DNA of 64,000 nt. It comes from Bolinopsis microptera (taxonomy: Eukaryota; Ctenophora; Tentaculata; Lobata; Bolinopsidae). Where the stretch lies: positions 8,299,983 to 8,363,982 of the forward strand of contig NC_087077.1 of NCBI RefSeq assembly GCF_026151205.1, read 5' to 3'. Positions within the stretch are counted from its first letter, which is position 1; each line of letters opens with the position of its first letter. Of the stretch, positions 63,687 to 64,000 are shown piece by piece. The notes below the pieces were generated by a model. The model was not told the DNA's origin and ran no database searches. It saw only the letters and a program-made list of their open reading frames with translations. The position numbers and the translations under genes were made by a program.

Positions 63687-64000
63687 GTACGAGAATAAAT
63701 ATGTAAATATTAGGTGAAATCATATGAAGTTAGAAGTGAGAGTACAGGGAAACTGTTTGTGGGAACAAATTGCTGAGACTCAATATCACAAATTAGAAGG
63801 TTGCTCTTACTGTTATAAAACTGCAACACTAAAAGAAAAGATAACGAGTATAAAGGATATTAGTGTTATGTGCAGTTATGCCAGTGAAACTGATGTACTC
63901 ACCTTTAGGTGTTAGCTCTAGTAGAATCGCCGGAACTATATAGTCGTTCATGTTAAACGTGATATGGAAATAGAGGGTGTTGTTAGCTAATAGGGGGTGG
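63687..64000 (+). other. Intron 4 of the oxygenase gene
   Basis: Begins with a GTACGA donor after the VNIG exon. No further exon recognised before the end of the window. Confidence 0.6.

Overview
This is eukaryotic, almost certainly animal, nuclear DNA. Genes are split by short GT-AG introns, the sequence is AT-rich, intergenic space is full of DNA-transposon and non-LTR remnants, and the recognisable genes are metazoan: a PDXDC1 orthologue, Shisa-like transmembrane adaptors, class-A-type GPCRs, and a lectin/sushi protein. An early-branching marine invertebrate such as a cnidarian fits, but nothing here fixes the taxon.

Layout. 1-4.4 kb (minus): most of a PDXDC1-like gene, running off the left edge. 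5.1-14.0 kb (plus): three tandem two-exon genes for small membrane proteins with a signal peptide, Cys-rich ectodomain, one TM helix, a cytoplasmic GYPAQPQP repeat array and a terminal PPPY motif. Two inverted copies of a ~767-bp TA-flanked MITE lie in this cluster, one just upstream of the third gene. 15.2-17.0 kb (minus): a six-exon gene of unknown function whose intron phases all agree. 17-21.4 kb: intergenic DNA with tRNA-like and foldback repeats.

21.5-57.5 kb (minus): exons that chain in phase into one giant coiled-coil gene (~2,414 residues) with a 5.7-kb exon. If the chain is right, its 22-kb intron contains two tandem 428-residue GPCR genes and a lectin/sushi gene, and its last intron carries a LINE with an intact 1,079-codon EN-RT ORF starting about 10 nt past a splice donor. 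The two GPCR duplication units allow an empty-site comparison that dates a hAT-type insertion, a poly(A) retroposon and a ~620-bp indel after the duplication.

38-42 kb: a 4.2-kb TA-flanked element with ~0.7-kb inverted repeats, containing two smaller elements. 46.0-47.7 kb: a foldback element around 1.1 kb of polypurine/polypyrimidine DNA. 47.9 and 60.1 kb: two hAT-type MITEs with perfect 8-bp target duplications. 62.4 kb to the right edge (plus): first four exons of an isopenicillin-N-synthase-like 2-oxoglutarate/Fe(II) oxygenase.

The genes do not form an operon-like pathway. The unusual content is the lineage-specific Shisa-like cluster, the diverging GPCR pair, and an unusually legible record of mobile-element insertion. 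All splice models were derived by eye from reading-frame continuity and GT/AG signals.
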